Source: Calonectria ilicicola
Lineage: Eukaryota; Ascomycota; Sordariomycetes; Hypocreales; Nectriaceae
DNA: 64,000 nt
Assembly (NCBI GenBank): GCA_020809705.1
Contig: CP085832.1
Location: 3,286,001 to 3,350,000, forward strand
Reading direction: 5' to 3'
Made by a program: the position numbers and the translations under genes. The first letter of the stretch is position 1; each line of letters starts with the position of its first letter. Positions 1-11,904 of the stretch are shown here, piece by piece. The notes beneath the pieces are model-generated. The model ran no database searches and was not told where the DNA came from. It saw nothing but the letters and a program-made list of their open reading frames with translations.

Positions 1-461
1 GTCCCCAAGCTGATAAGAAAGAAAAAAATCAGCCAGCGGCCCAAGCAGGAGGGAGATCCAAAACCACAGGGTGACAGATACAACTTTATTTGGCCATGAT
101 TTGCCCGACCAAGAAACATATCAACTAAATACTCAGCTTGGTCAGCTCTTGTTTGTAGTGTATGAGTGGCGTTGAAAAGCATAATTGATTAAATACGATG
201 GGTTAACTCTGACCTCGTTTCTATGCTGACATCACCACCAAGCGACATGAGGCAGCCAACAGTCACTCTCTGTATATAATCACGATATGAAGAGTATCTA
301 ACGTGGTATTTCCCTAATCTTGCAGAAATCACTCGAATAAATGGACACGAGACATCTCAATACCCAATGAAATAAATCTACATGCAAATCTTGAGCCATC
401 TTCAGCAAAGTTCCATACCTAACCTCTATTCATCATCCTTCCCGCTAAATAGGCATCCTGT
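1..461. other. Gene-free left edge
   Basis: I see no convincing gene here. It is the 3' flank of the first small-family gene on the minus strand. No telomeric repeat is present, so the window does not start at a chromosome end. Confidence 0.5.
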
Positions 462-748
462 TCACAACTTCGCCGGTCCCATATTACTTTTATCGTCTTC
501 ATGCTTAGGCTGGATCGACTTGGTAGGAGCATCTTTCGTAACAATTGCAGCGTGCTGCAACAAACGGTCGGGAATAGAAGATGTATCGTAGAGAAAATGG
601 AGAAGCATTGAACTGCCTGTGTCTGGACTAGCTAAATGTCAGTATTATTGTCCGCTAATACCATCCTTTGAGTCTTTTTGGAGCAACGGGGAATAATTTA
701 GAGTTCATACCCGTGGAGCAATGTCTTAGATACAAGTGAATTATTCAT
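462..748 (-). CDS. Small YDTSS-family protein, copy 1
   Basis: I do not recognise this family; it recurs eleven times in the window. Exons are 748..711 (38 nt) and 612..462, separated by a 98 bp intron (GTATGA...GCAG) in phase 2. The product is 62 residues. Exon 1 gives MNNSLVSKTLLH plus a split codon. Exon 2 opens with SMLLHFLYDTSS and continues PDRLLQ, matching the family core, followed by a charged tail ending GPAKL. There is no signal peptide or membrane segment. A TATAAA lies 144 bp upstream of the ATG (minus strand, 897..892). The start is supported by the 38 nt first exon and phase, which are the same in copies 2, 4, 7 and 9. It is the most divergent SS-xxDRL member (IPDRLLQ in place of LQDRLIQ). 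The acceptor was chosen among several AG sites because only GCAG keeps the frame. Function unknown. Confidence 0.6.
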
Positions 749-891
749 GGTTCGATCCATAAGGAGCAATCCAGTCTTGGTTTACTGTATGTGAAGATAA
801 AGGGCACTTTGGGGGTAGAGGTGAAATTACCGATAATTAAAGAACCAGCTTGGGGATGAGAGTAGGGCTTCCATGCTGGTGTGGTCAAGAC

Positions 892-897
892 TTTATA
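892..897 (-). promoter_or_regulatory. TATA box of copy 1
   Basis: TATAAA on the minus strand, 144 bp before the inferred ATG. The spacing matches that of nine other family members. Confidence 0.5.
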
Positions 898-3800
898 GTT
901 GTTAGTCTACATGTGCGCCGCTTGGCTCCAACGAGGCAACCGACCTCACTTGTCAACACGCGGGCCAGTCAAGATGTATCAAACACGCAAAGAGGGGTTG
1001 TTACATGGGCAAGAGACTCGAATGGTATGTCCATTAGATCCTGGAGACAAGAATGATCAAAGATTAGAACTTGTTAGCCCCGCTCAGCTGCATATAACTT
1101 GAATGGTGCATCAATTAGCTCCTGGGGAAAACATAAGATAAATTGACAGGTCGCTCTTTCTACTGCTGGTGCCCCGCTCGGCTGCATACGGCTCGACAGC
1201 GAACTACGTAGTGACTAGAACTGCTTGACATGTCGTTTCTTCTGGCAGAGCTGCGACCGCTAGTGTCTGTGTGTCTCGATGAAAACTAATGCAGGGTCTC
1301 CCAAGTCTAGCAATATCCCGTGAGCTGGCTGAGTGGATCTATTTCGGCGTTCGTTTATTCGCTCTTTGGATGGACCCGCCCGTCGATTGCTCCACACTCA
1401 GTACAGGTTAGACCGCGCTTTGCAGCCATTCCCAGGTATTCAAGGGCCCTTCTAGTAATGATGGACCTTCTTACGGTACTTTGTTTGTGACGGCGAATCC
1501 AAGCTCACAATGCCCCCCTTTCCGGCATTCATTGGCCTAATTGATCATGTGCACCAAAGACGACTGCTTTGGGTCAACGAAGAGATTCGATGTCAATTAC
1601 CAAGACATGATGTCTCTATTGTGATGGAGAACGTGGGTTCGAACCCTTGACCTTTTGAAAAATTCGGGCTAGTCGGTGGAATAAATTTAGTTAGTCCGGC
1701 CGCAACACCCGGTCTTAGTGATAAAGAGCCTCTGGTCTGAACACCAAGGCACAACACAACAGCCTACACCCTTTTTATCAACATTCTTGCCCATTTTTAA
1801 GGCTTCCTTTTTAAAGGATCATTCGACCCAACAATCCTAGTGATATTTATGGTATTTATTTTATCTCTATTATATCTATTTTATTATTATTTCTCCGCAC
1901 AAACAGCTAGCATAGATGCTACATCGTCCCTCATACCTCTAGCAACATTCGACCTTCGATAGGTTTGGGCTGCGTGGGTGTGTTCCTTACTACGTCCAAC
2001 TCCGCCCGATTTCACTCTTTGTACCAAATGAAGAGGGGGAGGTCGATTCAACGAACGAATAGTAAGCTAGATAGTCGCGCCCGAGACGATCCGAGCTAGA
2101 AGTGGATAGGGTATCTAAATCCCAGTAGCCCACACGGCCCCGCAAGTTAGTGCCACTGACTTTACGAAGTCAGCAGAGCAAAGATAGGTGGTGGGAGTTG
2201 ATCATGCCAATACAGGCGGTCAAATTCATGCGTCCTATCATTTACGGTTTCGCTGCTGTTGGGACGTCCCCAAATATATACTCCGCCCAGCCAAAACTGC
2301 CTTCTTGGTAAGTCCAAGTTTGCGTCCCCAGTCGTTGCCAGCAGCTCCGGCAACGATGTAAACAGGCATCAAACGATCCATAAAGGGAAGCGCTCACTTT
2401 ACCTAGGTTAAGGCTCCTGTAAGTTCAAAGCCCAAGTAACGATGCCCCGCCCGATAGCGCACGTTTCGATCGTCAGTCCTCCCTTCTGATCCCTGATGAA
2501 GACCCAGAACCCACTCGGCTCCATCCTCTTGTATTTCTCCACCGTTGCAAACACAATCCAAGCTAATGCGATCAATTGTCCGCCAAACATGAAGTTTTTT
2601 AAAATAATTTCGTACTGTGATAGACAGATAGTGCAATTGAAGGCATTAACTTCCACGCTCAGTGTAGCCTCCATCTCATACCTGGGTTCACGCTCTCTTC
2701 CACTTCTCCAAATTTGCAGCAGAGTGCCGCACACCGTTGGGCCACTAGAACCAACCATTACATTTTGTCGGCATATCTTTTAGAATTAACAACAGGACCC
2801 GGGAGCCTTCTTTCAGCTCTCTCTGGCCCGCCAGCTCCATATCCACCATGTGGTATCTGAACTACCCTACACTGGTTCGTAGCCGCTATTGGAGAACGCT
2901 CCACGAATTCCGATTACTATTTCTTTCATTCAAGTTCTATATATTTGGGATGAAAGGTTTAAAAAAAAGTACTTGCTATTCGTAAAACTGGGGAGCTTCG
3001 TGGCCTGACACTTTGCACACGTCAAGGGCCAACTCACCGTCACATCAATCTAGACATCGACATCCTGTAATCTGCCCTTTATCGCACTGCTAGAGTCGTG
3101 CACCAGAATTCCCACACACGCGTGAAAGTCATCAGCTCGAAACAGGTAAGAAGATTTGGCCACACTTGACAGGAATGACCCTATCCGCCACAAACATGAG
3201 GAGTAAAGAGGACAAGAAAAAAGTATCAAAAGTTCGTGATTAGAATATTCACAAGAGCTAGGAGCTGACCAAGTACCGGACGACCCCGCGATGCCAAGGA
3301 AGAATCGCCGATTTGTCGGGGCTGCGACCGAGGATTTAGTAGCCGTTGGGCCGTGCCGGCCTCGGCTCGGTGGCGTTGTCTCGTAAGACGAGGGAATTGG
3401 GTGTGCGAGTATGTATATCGAGAGCCTCATTGCGAGATGGTGGTGTGTCATGTTGGGTGTGCTCTAGGCACTTAACGTTAGGAACTAGGACCATGGTTCT
3501 GGGGCTGGGTATCTTAGGCGAAGATTTTCCCATGGGCAGCTGGTTAATCAAGGGGAAATCCAAGGGGAGAGGTGAGGAGGAGACTGTGTCTGTTTTTCAG
3601 CAGGAGGAGGGAGCCCTTGATTACGGATGTGCTGTGTAACAAAGCCTCGTAAGTGCCCTACTACTTAGTATTCTAGGAGCTGCGGTTGAGTAAAAATGGA
3701 AACGCGGGCGTCTAGTCCAGTGCGTGGTCTCTGCCGGCCCGATACACGAGTTGTCTTTTTTCACAATCACATGTGCGGAACTCAACTATGTCGTGCCTTG

Positions 3801-5953
3801 GGTAGAGACACAATAAAGTTGTGGACTAAGACTTAGGCCTGTTGAGAAGACACCGTTTTGCCTATTATAGCATGGCTGACTACACACCATAGATCTCGGG
3901 GCGGAGAACTAAGATATCGAGAATCTACGCCGTCATATGGCTATACCATGAACAGGTGCAGAATAAATAGTAATCTTGAACAGTTTTGGTAGAGATGCCA
4001 AGCAAATTACTGAGTTGAATAGACTCGAGAAGCTCCATACCCGATCCTGATTCAGCCCTTCACATTACTACTCCAGCTCACACGCTGCAACTCCACTATG
4101 GGGCAAATAAAAAATTCTAGAACGTTTTTAAATAAAGAAAATGATGTCAACCCATGTTGACACAGTTTTTGTTTCCTACTTGCGTAACAGGAAACCAAAT
4201 GGGCACCCGCCCTCTGGTGGCTGCAAAGCGGTGCGAATCCTAGTCAAGCCGCGGCGCTGCGGACCTGTCGTGCTGTTTGTGCCTGACGTACCGTTTTGGA
4301 TAGGGAGGATGGCCGGCACAGGCTCTCGCGCCGCTTCGCCGCGGCATGAGTGGGAAAAGCAAAACGACAGCTTGGGCATGGGTCTGAGCTTCCAACGCAG
4401 AGCCGGTGTGCTGGAGCAGAAGCAGGGGACCTGGCCATGGAACATTTCCAGATGCTCCATGCACGACCAACCAGCCCAGACTAACGGAACTGGCCATTCA
4501 CACCCACCATGGACGCGCCCTGACTACACCACCCTGACCCACCACCCTCACAGTGTGGGTTCCAGAAATACTCGAAACCAGATTTTCGAGAGGAACTCAC
4601 AATGGTCACCAGCTGCGGAAACCATTGCTCACCTTACCTGCCCGGTCCCATGTCGGCCCGTAGCTGTTGTCCTTGTCCTTGTCCTTGTCTCCCGTAGTGG
4701 GTCCTGCCAGTGACTTTGTGTGTAAATGGGAGATTTTTCACAACTAGCATGACACCACACTTCTTGTTTCTTTCTCTGATAGCCGACCCGGTACGATATC
4801 TCAAATCATTTTTTTTTTCTTGGGTTAGTCTTAGGCTTAGTATACTCCTTCCGTTGTCTTTTATGCGCCTCAAGCTAAAGCCGTTGATTCTTCCGTCGTC
4901 CGCCTTCCATTCCAACCATGTACTTGTTCTCGCCCCTGTCAAGGAGATGTCACTCATCCAGCCAATTCTTTGCACTTCAACTGGTCATGAGCGACCTTGT
5001 TTTAATTTCACCAGATGGGTTGCGGAAACAAGTGACGTGGCTAAGAAGGAACATGACACAGTCGTCCTGCGCAGGGGGCTGAGGAAAGAAATAAGGTACC
5101 GGTATGCACTAGTTAATGCGGTTGCCGGGGGTGGGGAAGGGATCCTGACGCCTTGGCGGCCCTTGTGGTGGATGGCAGGGCGTCGGGACTTTGGCCGGTG
5201 CGGTATGTGGAACTCGCCTACAGGTACACATTCCCTGTCCTGCCTGCTTTTCGTGCTTGTCCTATTTAAGCAAACTGGACGGCCCTATGCTGCTCAACCA
5301 TATCTCAGTCAATACGAGTCCTGGTGTTTCATTCTCAATTTTCTTTTCCTTCGCCGGAGGGGTTTTATTTTTATCAATTCTCCGCACAATCATACCTCCC
5401 CCCTTGCGGAAGCCTTTCCCGTCATTCCTTTTTTTTTTTTCCTTTTCATTGGCTACGTCAAACTAACTAGTCAGTTCCGTTATGAGAATTAATGTCAATA
5501 TGTGGCTGCACAATCACACCACACAATCTAAACACATTTCATCCTCGAGATACTCAACTGCAATCACAATCATGTGATGCTTCATGTTGACTGGTATTGA
5601 TAACTAAGTTCTTGTGCCCAGTTTATTAGGATAGGAGGTAGGTATTGGGAGTTTCCTCCATAGCTGACTCAGGCTCTCTCTGTCCTGATGTTCGCCCTGG
5701 AGCTGTGTACATTTTCCTGATAACAAAGTGCGCTATTTCTCAACGTCAATATCGCAAGCCTCTCGACATTCCGGGAATGGTACTAGCAAAGATTTTTTAA
5801 TAATTTAAATCTAAATTTATTAATACAACTCATTCATTTCACATTTCCATATTCGGCACTAAATATAATTGAGAACTTCCCAATCTTACTTAACCATAAA
5901 TTCATCAAAGTCTCACCCACACCGTTCCATTCGGCTGTCCATGGTGCTACTCA
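898..5953. other. Gene-poor stretch
   Basis: No supported gene. Open frames of 190 and 260 codons at 4141-5492 lie in a GC-rich patch, contain no recognisable domain and overlap frames on the other strand. A minus frame at 2408-2758 includes a hydrophobic segment (about LIALAWIVFATV), and a faintly similar stretch lies at 7040-7640, so a degraded duplicated gene is possible. Short flank similarity also exists between about 2700-2760 and 7545-7590. Confidence 0.4.
4667..4689. repeat. Hexamer microsatellite (TTGTCC)n
   Basis: Nearly four tandem copies of TTGTCC. Simple repeat. Confidence 0.7.
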
Positions 5954-6251
5954 TTAAGACTTTTTGTTTCCAATCAGTTCGTTCTCCAGGTCTTTCTCAT
6001 TCCCATGTGAATCCTTTGTATGTTCCACGGTATCATGAGCTTGAGCCAAGCCATCATCAGCACCCTCTTTAGCAACAATCGAGGCTTGAATCAATCGGTC
6101 TTGAAGTGATGATGTGTCATAAATGAACCGGGCCAGCATTGCTTCACCAGTGGTGCTAGACGCATATGAGTTAAAGTCTCTCAAATACCAAGACCTGTTT
6201 CGGGAGGACATACCAGTTATGGCATCGACAATTGGATGAGAGGGAAGACAT
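5954..6251 (-). CDS. Small YDTSS-family protein, copy 2
   Basis: Member of the unrecognised small family; 79 residues. Exons are 6251..6214 (38 nt) and 6155..5954, with a 58 bp phase-2 intron starting GTATGT and ending CTAG. Exon 1 encodes MSSLSSNCRCHN; exon 2 begins TTGEA and then the canonical core MLARFIYDTSSLQDRLIQ. The tail is hydrophilic and acidic-basic (EGADDGL... EHTKD... ENELIGNKKS). No secretion signal. TATAAA lies 160 bp upstream. The closest relative is copy 4 near 17 kb, which shares tail residues (EGAD, EHTK), the same 58 bp intron length and a homologous promoter. This is the clearest reference copy. Function unknown; a soluble intracellular protein is the simplest inference. 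Confidence 0.72.
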
Positions 6252-6410
6252 TGTTATGATGTGTGCGGAGAGCAGAAGTGGTTTGACTCAATACAGGCAC
6301 CGATGACTAGATATGCCTTTGGGAAAATAAATAGGCATACAAATATGTGAAGGGCTACCTTTGCTGAAATTGACAAGAAAATAGCAATGAAGAGCTGACG
6401 GGATCCCATT

Positions 6411-6416
6411 TTTATA
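6411..6416 (-). promoter_or_regulatory. TATA box of copy 2
   Basis: TATAAA on the minus strand, 160 bp before the ATG. The equivalent box of copy 4 sits 156 bp before its ATG. Confidence 0.55.
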
Positions 6417-6463
6417 CTTTTACCCACGGTCACTCAGTATAGGGGGGAGGAAGGCAGCCGCCG

Positions 6464-6500
6464 CTTGCACATTGGGGCGCGGCGGCAGTGGGATGTAGGC
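6464..6500 (-). promoter_or_regulatory. Conserved upstream block shared by copies 2 and 4
   Basis: Plus-strand CACATTGGGGCGC, then a short variable gap, GGCAG, and GATGT(A/T)GGCGAG. The same block is at 17439-17475 in the same position relative to copy 4. It is more conserved than the surrounding duplicated DNA, so it may be an upstream activating site; recent duplication could also explain it. Confidence 0.4.
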
Positions 6501-9500
6501 GAGAGAGAGCAAGGGATCACAGACAAGCCCATGAATAAAGCCACTTCAGAGCCATATTACAATAGTTAGTAACAGGGACGTCCTCAAAGGGTGATGTCGA
6601 GGGCGGTCGGTCCTCGAGGCGTAGCGTGATGGGGCGTGAACCCAGCTGGCAAATTGAAGACGACCCTAACTGCGCGTATATTAGCCACATAGGCTACCCC
6701 AAGCATATTTCCAGTTCTGCCGAAATCCCTGCACAAGTAGGACCCGAGCTGCCAGAGATATCCATCATGGAGCGCTGTTGCAAAGGGGGGGGTGTTGCTA
6801 TGATGATGCGCTTCGTTGGTCTCCGCGCGCCAATCGGGTTGGCTGACACCCTGTTCGGCAAACCCTACCTGCCAGTGCTTGCGAAGGCGCCAGCCCTTCA
6901 CCATTCCCCATTCCCGCTCGGGCTAGTCTGTTACCTGGAGGGGCCTGCTGCTGACGGCATTTCTGATGTTTGACCGTTAGCCCATGCTTAACGGAAAAGC
7001 CCGTCGACTCATGAAAAAAAAAAATGTCAACACATGGCTTTTTGCTGCCCTCTAAATCAATGCAGCTTACATCAACAACCCTACTACGATAGACCGACTC
7101 ATACAGCCAAATAAATGATGCACATAAGGAGGCTAATGTTGGAAGCACAGCCAAGACGTACGCTAGGAATCTCTGGAGGCTTTGGTGCCCAAGAGGAAAC
7201 GGTGACGGGCAATACTTGGCACCGTCATCACCTAGCCGAATGTATGCAGAAAATATAGCATGCCGCTGCCAGTCAGAGTCTGTCAGTGCCGCCCGCCGCA
7301 ATGACGTTCGTTTGGGGCGATGTAAGTGCACCATCGGGTTACAGGATCTCGGCGTAGAAATTAGTTCGAGCCAGGGATGACATCCGTGCGGCAACACTAG
7401 CAAACAGGGAAGAAAGCGAGAACTATCGAAGTCGGCCGCTCACTGCGATTCCCAAAAAAAAAAAACCAGCCAAGCGGACGACATATACGCCCACCCCATC
7501 TCCCGCCAGGCTCACCATCTGGTCCCCGCCATACCTCTCACCCCTCTAGATTCGCAGCAAAGTGCCGCGCAGCTTTGCGCTCACAAGACCTAGTTGTCGC
7601 CTCCTATTTTAGGGTAGATAATAGTGATTAGGAGTTATCCTCCTAGGTCTCTGTCATTAGCATGGCCAACTAGATAGCTCCATTTAGAATACCGTTAGGG
7701 AAGAGAACATGCCATAAGGAAGGTTAAGTAGTTGTAGGGTATTTAAAATGCGAATCCCACAACAGAGCAATGGTAGTTATCGAGTACCAACAGACAGGGT
7801 GAGACGGGGGGAATGGGTCAGGTCAAGGATTGTTTATCGAAGATCATCGGCATCGAAGACCACCAGTCCCCTCCTCAATCCCTGCTCGACAGTCCACTTT
7901 GGCAGACTTTCTCAGCCGACTAGGGCCTAAAGCTAGAGACGCAGGAAGTAAAATGTCCGGGCGGGTGGTGACAGTGAGCCCGACAAAGTGGTGACAGGCA
8001 GAGGACTGGTAAAGTGGTGACGGACGGAGCACTGACAAAGTAATGGGCAAAGTGGTCGAGGGGCCTGACAAGGGTGTGGAAACCTTTGGCTGCGCCACAG
8101 GGGTCAGGGGTTGAGGCCATAAGCAGAGACAGATGGGGTGGATGTGTGGCCGTGTACGACAATACGCATATGGGGCTATCCGGGTATGCAATTTGTGAGT
8201 CAATCATCAAGTTTTAGGGCTATTAGGAGATTTTTTGCTCCGTTTACAAAACGTTGACCAAGACAGTTGCAACTCAACATACACACTATACGCGGTGGTT
8301 AGCCTACCCTATACCAAAAACACCGTCGTTATTGATGAGCGCTTTGTGAATTCTGGGCTTGCTGCTTTTTTTTTACTTTTATTATCACTGTCCAATGTAA
8401 GGGATCAAGACAATGATTTGCTATTATGTGGAGAGCTTTGCGACTTGACAACTCTCACCTACTTCTCATCCCGGGAGCCACAGTGGGCGCATGAGCTCGC
8501 GCGTGATCAATTTATATACAATCATACTGCTATGCTATATATGGTACTTCGACACATAGCGTCGGATACCTACGTATCACAGCATAGTAAAAATATGGCC
8601 ATTCATCCCCACAAATTCACGATTTCAGAGATGGAAGGACACAAAACAGGGAGCACATTTAGTTAGCTTGCAAACTAAGGCATAGCACTAAATCCCGCCT
8701 TGCTCTAGCTAACTCCACCATTTCCGCCAGTGTCCAAAACAAAGTTGACTAACTGGAGGGACGTTTTATGTGGATAGAAACGATTGGTGGAATGCTGGCG
8801 TCCATAGCGACTCTGGAGATTTAAGACAAGCAGACTAGTGGGCAATCAAAGATGATAGCTATATTATTGAGAAACAAAAGCTTCCGGGACACCTCAGTCA
8901 AGAACGGATTCGCCCCGTCGCCTTCGCCATTTATTCCACAAGGCTCGAGACCCTCCCACCGGAAGAACCGACTGCGTGCAATTATTTACAGTTAAATTCT
9001 GGGCATCTACGATGTGAGGTTCCTGTGGTCAGAAGCAAAGTATTTTTTGACTGGTTAAATACACCAAGAATACGAAACTATGTTGATCATGGACAAAGCA
9101 GTGCTACGTAACCGCATTGAGCTAAAGATAGGAGGTTCGTCCCTGGCGTCTAACGGTGCATGCTTAAGGAGCGAACCACGTGAATAAGTCGCGCGCTAGA
9201 ACGCCCAGACTCCCATGGAATTCACCAACTTAAAGTAGTTAAGAGGATTTGGCCAAAATCAACAGGTATGGCCCTATCCACCAAATGCATGATGAGTGGG
9301 GGGGACTAAAAAGGAGCAAAAGGTTTTAATCAAAATATTGCTTAGCCATGAGCGAAGATTTCATAAACTATCCTCAGGAGCACTCTTTCTAAGTTCAAAA
9401 ATATTGATTACCTCAGGACTGTTCCCCATCTGTCATCAGTTCCCTGTGCTCCCGGTCTATTTTTATTTTAATTAGTTAGCCGTATTTCAAGCGTTCTGGG

Positions 9501-11673
9501 CGGGTCACTTTTCGCACACGTATCCGCCCAAGGGCACTATCCTCACAACACTTTGTGTTGTTGAGTTTATAATTGAACCTATTTCTACCTTAGCCTAGGA
9601 AGCGACTAAATTTTGGCCTACTCAAGCTTTCAGTATGCTGAGCAAGCCCTTACGAAGTTCCCAACCTGAACTCGGTTATTGCTTACTAGTATAACAAAGG
9701 CCTTTGTTAAGTCACCGTATACATCTTTGGATGGACGCTGCGTTTCCCTGATACCCATCTAGGCTAGGCTGATGGTTCCGAGTTCGCCCGCCGGTTCTGG
9801 CCCGCTTTTTGGACAGAACAAGGCGTCTTCCAACATGCTCGCCTGAGATCATGAATTTTCCCAGGCCTACTATATCCAGTATCTCACATAGTTTCCTTAC
9901 TGTCTTGGGACCTTTCCGAGGCGAGAGAGAGGGCTCTGACCTTGGAAGACATCCAAGTTGCACACTGGAGCTCTCATTTCCACTTAAACGTCCTGCTTCT
10001 GCAGAGGGAGGCAGGGCTACGGGTGGCCCCTAAAATATTGTTAAAACAATATCAACGGAACGGAGAATAGGAGCTTCCCATCCCGTACTTCCATATCTTC
10101 TCTTGATAGGCTTCAAGCCCATAACCAATGTGTGCCTTCTCCCGTAGATCGCTTGTCACACTCATCAGCCCTTGCCAAACCAACCACGCATGCATCCCGG
10201 TTCTGGGATCTATTCACAGCACTAGACACAGCAGCATTCGCCATGTAATGTAGCAAACTACTTTGACGTTTTGGCAAGAGAACAACCTGTCCTTACCGGC
10301 AGCGGTATGATCCTTCAGGCACACCTCCAATAGCAATACGAAGAAAAGCAATCGGGCTCAAGAATTGCCAGGCAGGCTTGCATCACGTGGTCCGATAATA
10401 CAGTGCCCCGTGAGAAAGAAAAAGAACTTGGATGGAATTCTTGTCTACAATCTATCTCTTGTGGCATCGAGACGTTGGTGGAGTGGTGTCCTCACTAGTA
10501 GTAGTCGAATCGGAGGCAAGGTGAGAGAATATGGGAATGGACCTCTACTCAACATGGTTCTACTGGCACTTGTCAACAGACACAAGTAAGGTAAAAAGGC
10601 CTCAAAGAGTGCTGGTATGTCGGAGCTTGGACATCTGGACCATCCCTCGACTCGTATGCTGGCCTGGCCGCAACACTCATACGGGTGGCTCTATGTCCCT
10701 TGCAAGCTCTATTTCCCGTGCCCAACAATGCTGAGACTATTATACCGATAGGTCAAGAATGCAGGCACAGGAAGGCGATCAGAAGAACAAATCCACCTAC
10801 GCACTCTAGCAGCGCGCCGGCCCACTCACCCAAAAGGTCTAAATCCGACAGATGTTAATCATGGCTAGCTGTTGTTCTTGACTTACCGCCCTTGAACCTT
10901 GACAGGCCGGTGGAATTTTGGGAAGGTCAGTAAAAGACTACAAGTATAGATAAATTAATACCATATCTGCAAGTATTACGGCGTCACGTAAGCAAATACA
11001 ATACAACCAACAGATTTAGCTCAACGGAGTAACGAATGTGAGTCACTTCCTTAGACAATATCACAAGCATGATTGGATTCAAGCATTTTACATTTTCCGA
11101 GATGGATAATCTCAGTAGTCATGTCTACTTAACTGTCAACGTATGTCAGCAATACTGAGTTGGCATTTCGGTCCAACTTGTCTCCGCAGACATGCATGCA
11201 CGACATAACCAGGGTCACTGCGATCAACGCTTTGCGCTAGCTCCCAAATATGCAACTGAACTTGGTGGTCGGTGGCGCTCGCACCAGCTATCTTCTCGCT
11301 GGGTTATAACTACTGTAGCCTAATAAGTCCGAAATAACTGCGAGATGGATGGTGGCAGTTCTCGAGAGTGGGTGGGTTTGGGAAGCCGACCTTCGTCCGG
11401 ACCTCACCCGAACCTATCACACAGCACGCACATATGACTGCATTCTTCACACTCGGTATCCAAATAGCCTATCTCATCTCATGGCCCGATGAGCCCTATT
11501 CGCCCAGTATTTTTATCCCTGCTTGTGCGCTTGAATGTTTCTTTAGCATTGAGGTCGCTCTGCATCCCAATTTTGTAAAATGGAATGCTCCCAAATCTTG
11601 CATACTTTCTTACGGTTGTTATACGTTCACATCCGTCAAGAACTTTAGATTACTGAGTGAGTAAGGCTTCATC
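6501..11673. other. Gene-poor stretch
   Basis: No supported gene. A minus frame at 6798-7403 includes a stretch around 7090-7200 that reads like a membrane segment (FLAYVLAVLPTLASLCASF) but has no other support. A 143-codon plus frame at 8235-8666 is unrecognised. The TC-box-like string near 9130 does not fold as a tRNA. Confidence 0.4.
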
Positions 11674-11904
11674 ATGCCTCAAGTTACAGAACCATGCAAA
11701 ACTTCATGTCAGGATATTGAGCTGCAAGCCACCCGTTTTCGGGTAATGTACGACGCTTACATTTTGTTTAGACCCGCGAATCATGCGAACCATGATACAA
11801 CTTTGACTCGGTTTATATACGATACCTCGTCCCTACAAGATCGACTGATACAGAGGTCAATTGTTGACCAAGATGGAGAGAAAAAAGAGAGGGGGGGAGG
11901 TTAG
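11674..11904 (+). CDS. Small YDTSS-family protein, copy 3 (inverted, 5' end altered)
   Basis: The only family member on the plus strand. The core TLTRFIYDTSSLQDRLIQ is intact except that the initial Met-Leu is Thr-Leu. The tail is short and ends KKERGGG. The normal acceptor is recognisable (TTTAG before 11772, leaving one base before the next codon, as expected for phase 2). However, I cannot find a normal 38 nt first exon or a TATA box at the expected distance. The interval given is the unspliced open frame of 76 codons from an ATG at 11674; a spliced form with a distant first exon is equally possible. Either this copy has a new 5' end or it is a pseudogene. Conserved coding sequence is certain only from about 11780 to 11904. 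Confidence 0.45.
   Translation: MPQVTEPCKTSCQDIELQATRFRVMYDAYILFRPANHANHDTTLTRFIYDTSSLQDRLIQRSIVDQDGEKKERGGG

Noticed and set aside
1..300. Telomere at the left end
   Set aside because: No TTAGGG/CCCTAA repeats are present.
1625..1680. Possible tRNA (GGGTTCGAACCC)
   Set aside because: Neither strand gives a 5 bp T-stem around the TTCGAAC loop, and there is no matching acceptor stem.
4141..5492. 190- and 260-codon open frames
   Set aside because: GC-rich chance frames with no domain, odd composition, and equally long overlapping frames on the other strand.
9080..9160. tRNA-like string with GGTTCGTCCC
   Set aside because: No cloverleaf could be built; at most a tRNA-derived relic.
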